Source of the DNA: Symsagittifera roscoffensis
Lineage: Eukaryota > Xenacoelomorpha > Acoela > Convolutidae
Length of the DNA stretch: 64,000 nt
Assembly: GCF_963678635.1 (NCBI RefSeq)
Contig: NC_087062.1
Location: 57,926,129-57,990,128 of the forward strand
Direction of reading: 5' to 3'
Part shown: in pieces, positions 61,140 to 64,000 of the stretch
Numbering within the stretch: position 1 is the stretch's first letter
How the letters are laid out: every line of letters starts with the position of its first letter
Notes under the pieces: generated by a model
Seen by the model: only the letters and a program-made list of their open reading frames with translations
The model's database searches: none
Told to the model about the DNA's origin: nothing
Made by a program: the position numbers and the translations under genes

Positions 61140-62840
61140 CCATAAGTTTAGGTGGCTGGATTGACGAAGCCGGCGGTTTGAAGGCAGTTGCGCATTCAGG
61201 CAGGCAACACTAAGAGGAGTGCAAACCGAGTGGGATACTCGGAAAATATCTGCATTGGCTGCTTCTAAAGAGAGTATAAAACAATCATCTAAATTGGTGA
61301 CGGATCATGCCAGTGGAACTGCCGAGAATCCGATTTTGATCGATGGGTCATCAGAAGGGTTTCTGTCACCTGGGAGTCCGGAAAGGATATGGAAACACAG
61401 CCGCAACCAAACATATTGACATCAGAACGGACAGTGGAAAGTAGTCATTCCTCTGGCATGAAAGAGGAGTCGCAAACGTTCGTATCGTCGCAATAAACTT
61501 TTCAAGGAGGGATTGTGCCATACTCTAGCTCGGAGGAGGGAAGTGCGCTTCGAATAGGGTCAGTCGCAGTACAGGCAAATCCAATTGAGTAGTTTTCCGC
61601 GGAGGATGGGGAGGATGAATCGGAGGAAACAGATAAAACTAACTCACAGGAAATGGACACGCAAGAGCCCAATCATCCGAAGCGGTAATGTCATCACCCC
61701 AACAGGCGCCAATGGACATAAAACAGGAAGAGCATAAGAACCCACCGCAGACAAGTTCGGGTCCAAGTCAGGGGAGTGTTATCAGATACGACGGTTACTA
61801 GGCACAATACACGGCCACTAAGGGAGCGTCGGCCACCTAAATATTTTAGGAGATAGACTGTTTACGAGTGTAGTTACCGGCGGCGCATCGAACGTGAATG
61901 TTGTACGGCAAACGTAAAACACCTCGGATGAAGAATTAGAATGAGTGCCAAAAGCGGCAACGAGTATTACGCCCAGAACAGTAAATCACAATAGAGGAGG
62001 AATTAATGCGGTAACTAGTACGGAAGATGAAATACAAAGGCCTAAAACGCAAACAACCCCGAAGAAGCCCGAAAAGACAGAGCGCAGAAGAGAATGTGCC
62101 GTTTTTGCTGGGGGCAAGATTACATCCAGGACGACTTGACGGGGTTTGATCAAGAGGTCTCCGGACATTTTGTTGACGTGCTGGATAGGCTGAGGCGCAT
62201 TATTGAGCATTCGTCAGGAATCTCAACATTAACAGATGCAGCAGGAAACGTTATTGACGGATTTCGACTACAATTGCTATATCAAGGCCTGGAAGCCAGA
62301 TTACGGAATATTCGTCCAGCCCGAATTTGCGTAAATTTGTCGATGTTGCCGATATTCGAAAAAAAATTAAAACCAGTACATTCATAGATCAGGCTGGGAG
62401 AGAGTTAATGTTATGAATTGGAGCGAGCAATTCGAGCCCTACAATAGCGGCGGCTAGAAGATTCAAGATTAGTAACCCAATTAAGTCGGACGAAAAACGA
62501 AGCGCCAGTAAAGAGGAAAAGCCAAAGGCTGCTGAACCAGTAAAGAGGAAAGGCGAATCAGTTGCGATTTCAATACAACCAGAGGATTCGGGTGCTCGCC
62601 AACAGGAGCATACACGATGTGTGTTACCAGCGGACGAGAGGGATGGTGAGAACGCTAAAGAGCCAGTGGTTGTGATGCAAGGGACAGCTGACATCAACGC
62701 GAGATTCTAGCGGCCAATTTGCTACCGACGATTTGGACATCATGGATGAATTGTCGACCATTAGTATGACCAAAAATGACCATCGGCAGATTCTTGAGGA
62801 GCTCGAAAACTTATGCTGAAGAGGAGGAGGATAGAGGGAT
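61140..62840 (+). pseudogene. 3' ORF region of element B
   Basis: Fragments at 61,219-61,419, 61,945-62,139 and 62,094-62,387 are Ser/Glu/Lys-rich. One contains M-C-R-F-C-W-G-Q and a helical L-D-R-L-R-R-I-I-E-H stretch. It corresponds in place and composition to 503-2040 of element A. No env features seen. Confidence 0.4.
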
Positions 62841-62961
62841 GGAGATCTAACCTACGGTTAAAGACTATTAACGAATTGTTAAACTGATTTAGTTTAAAGA
62901 TGAAGTTGCTATAGGTGCTATGTATAGTTAGTGTCAGTTAGGAAATTTTTCGAAGGGGTAA

Positions 62962-63154
62962 TGTTGTGTAGAGGTCGTACTATAGTTACGTATGTTATTA
63001 CATAATGTCATATGACCATCAAGATTAAAATTAAAGTGAATGTCTTGTTTTCGCACTGCCAGTGTGTTAGCCTTGAGGTTGAACTTAAGTTGATTCTTTT
63101 TTGTACTGTTATTACGTTACCGTATACGAAGTAGTGCATAGGCATACTTCTACA
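62962..63154 (+). repeat. 3' LTR of element B
   Basis: Starts TGTTGTGTAGAGG after a purine-rich CGAAGGGGTAA (likely PPT) and ends GGCATACTTCTACA. Confidence 0.9.
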
Positions 63155-64000
63155 ATCCAGACATGCCAATAAAACACAACTAGTTTCAGACACCAACACC
63201 AACAAATCGAGAAAAAAATAGCACAGAGGGTAATTCAGGTATTTTTTACTAGTTCATATACCTTAATCTTGCTTTAGTGATGAAAAGTCAGAATGCTTGC
63301 GTTAAGGTTTTTCAACTAATTCTGCCTCTGAAGCTTAAGTTTTTTGTACGTTTAATTAACATGAACAAATACTTACACTAGCAACTGAACATAGAAAGGA
63401 AACCTTGTCGCGTTTTCCGTCTTGTTGCCACCTAAACAAGAAATAACCTATAATTTTGTCAAAAATCTCGGCGGATCTAGTAATTTCTCAAAAAAAAAAT
63501 TTGGTTGACTACTAAATATTTAGTGTTCCCATTATGCTTAGGATGTATTGAGGCCAAAGACTACCTTAGAAAAATTAAGGGGCTGTTGTCAAAATCTTAA
63601 ATTGAAACCAGAAAGAATACATAACCTCCTCCTAGAACTGTACATACCTATGGATGATTATATGGATTATATATGGATGAGTATAAACATATAATTTACT
63701 GAGTAAGTTCCATTTTGTTCCGACCATTGATTTGTTTGCTTTTTGTGTTCCACGCAAAATCAGGTATCCTAAATACTAATCCGACTGGGTTGAGAGATAT
63801 ATCATTTTAAATCCCTTTTAGTCGTGATTCGAACCACATTTTGAAAAATCCAAAAAGTTAATCCAGTGTTGTGAACAGCCGGTTTGAAATGTTTGACTTT
63901 TTGTCTTAACTCGAGCGAATAAAGCAAGCAAAAATAATAGCAAGCAAATAAAGCAAGCAAAACTTAATTTTAGGCATACAAAACTAATTTTTGGAGTTTT
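63155..64000. other. Flanking AT-rich DNA
   Basis: No gene or mobile element recognised. The last ~90 bp contain a short imperfect tandem repeat of AAATAAAGCAAGCAAA type. Confidence 0.5.

Larger units (their letters stand above)
56472..63154 (+). mobile_element. Decayed Ty3/Gypsy element B with paired short LTRs
   Basis: LTRs of 194 bp (56,472-56,665) and 193 bp (62,962-63,154), both TG...TTCTACA, frame the order gag, protease, RT, RNase H, integrase and a 3' ORF. The LTRs differ at roughly a fifth of positions, and the coding region has many stops, so it is old. Flanking ATTCA and ATCCA differ by one base and may be a decayed 5-bp target duplication. Same family as element A. Confidence 0.9.

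Overview
This is repeat-dominated nuclear DNA of an invertebrate animal, probably an arthropod or another ecdysozoan. Reasons: almost everything recognisable is LTR-retrotransposon sequence of animal type. The only host-like coding trace is a trypsin-family fragment with a pyrimidine-rich splice acceptor on the minus strand near 54.74-54.88 kb. A short hAT-type MITE with a perfect 8-bp target duplication lies beside it. No tRNA, rRNA, CRISPR or bacterial-style operon was seen. The species cannot be fixed from sequence alone.

Layout. (1) 1-5.92 kb: a decayed Ty3/Gypsy element (A) on the minus strand. (2) 5.9-12.1 kb: flanking AT-rich DNA plus a copied block. 4385-8021 recurs at 8889-12018 without a ~508-bp piece holding A's LTR/PBS, and the new copy is framed by 65-bp direct repeats. 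(3) 13,221-37,740: an almost pristine giant Ty3/Gypsy element. It has 921-bp LTRs that differ at only two positions I could find, and four long open ORFs (3200, 1892, 772 and 275 codons). (4) 37.7-52.7 kb: an AT-rich, heavily mutated Ty3/Gypsy element (C) with gag, pol and env-like regions. The giant element sits inside its 5' part. A diverged 346-382-bp repeat at 8310-8691 and 53,985-54,330 may be the LTR pair of an outer element, possibly C itself. (5) 54.3-56.4 kb: host-like DNA with a palindrome, the trypsin fragment and the MITE. (6) 56,472-63,154: a second decayed Ty3/Gypsy element (B) on the plus strand, related to A, with ~193-bp LTRs.

The giant element is the exciting part. ORF1 is one uninterrupted Gag-Pol with coiled coil, capsid-like region, two CCHC knuckles, DTG protease, YVDD reverse transcriptase, RNase H, HHCC and DD35E integrase, GPF module, and a C-terminal domain resembling an ADP-ribose-binding macrodomain. 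ORF2 carries a complete SGNH/GDSL hydrolase signature. ORF3 and ORF4 are orphans that look translationally coupled to ORF2. The 3-kb leader holds at least 15 direct copies of a 13-nt motif, AAT(C/T)CGGA(G/A)GGGT. Exact copies of the putative polypurine-tract word TGTCCGGGGAG recur inside pol. The reading is an autonomous, recently active retroelement that has added accessory enzymes and regulatory arrays to a standard Gag-Pol. Without database access I cannot say which parts are already described.
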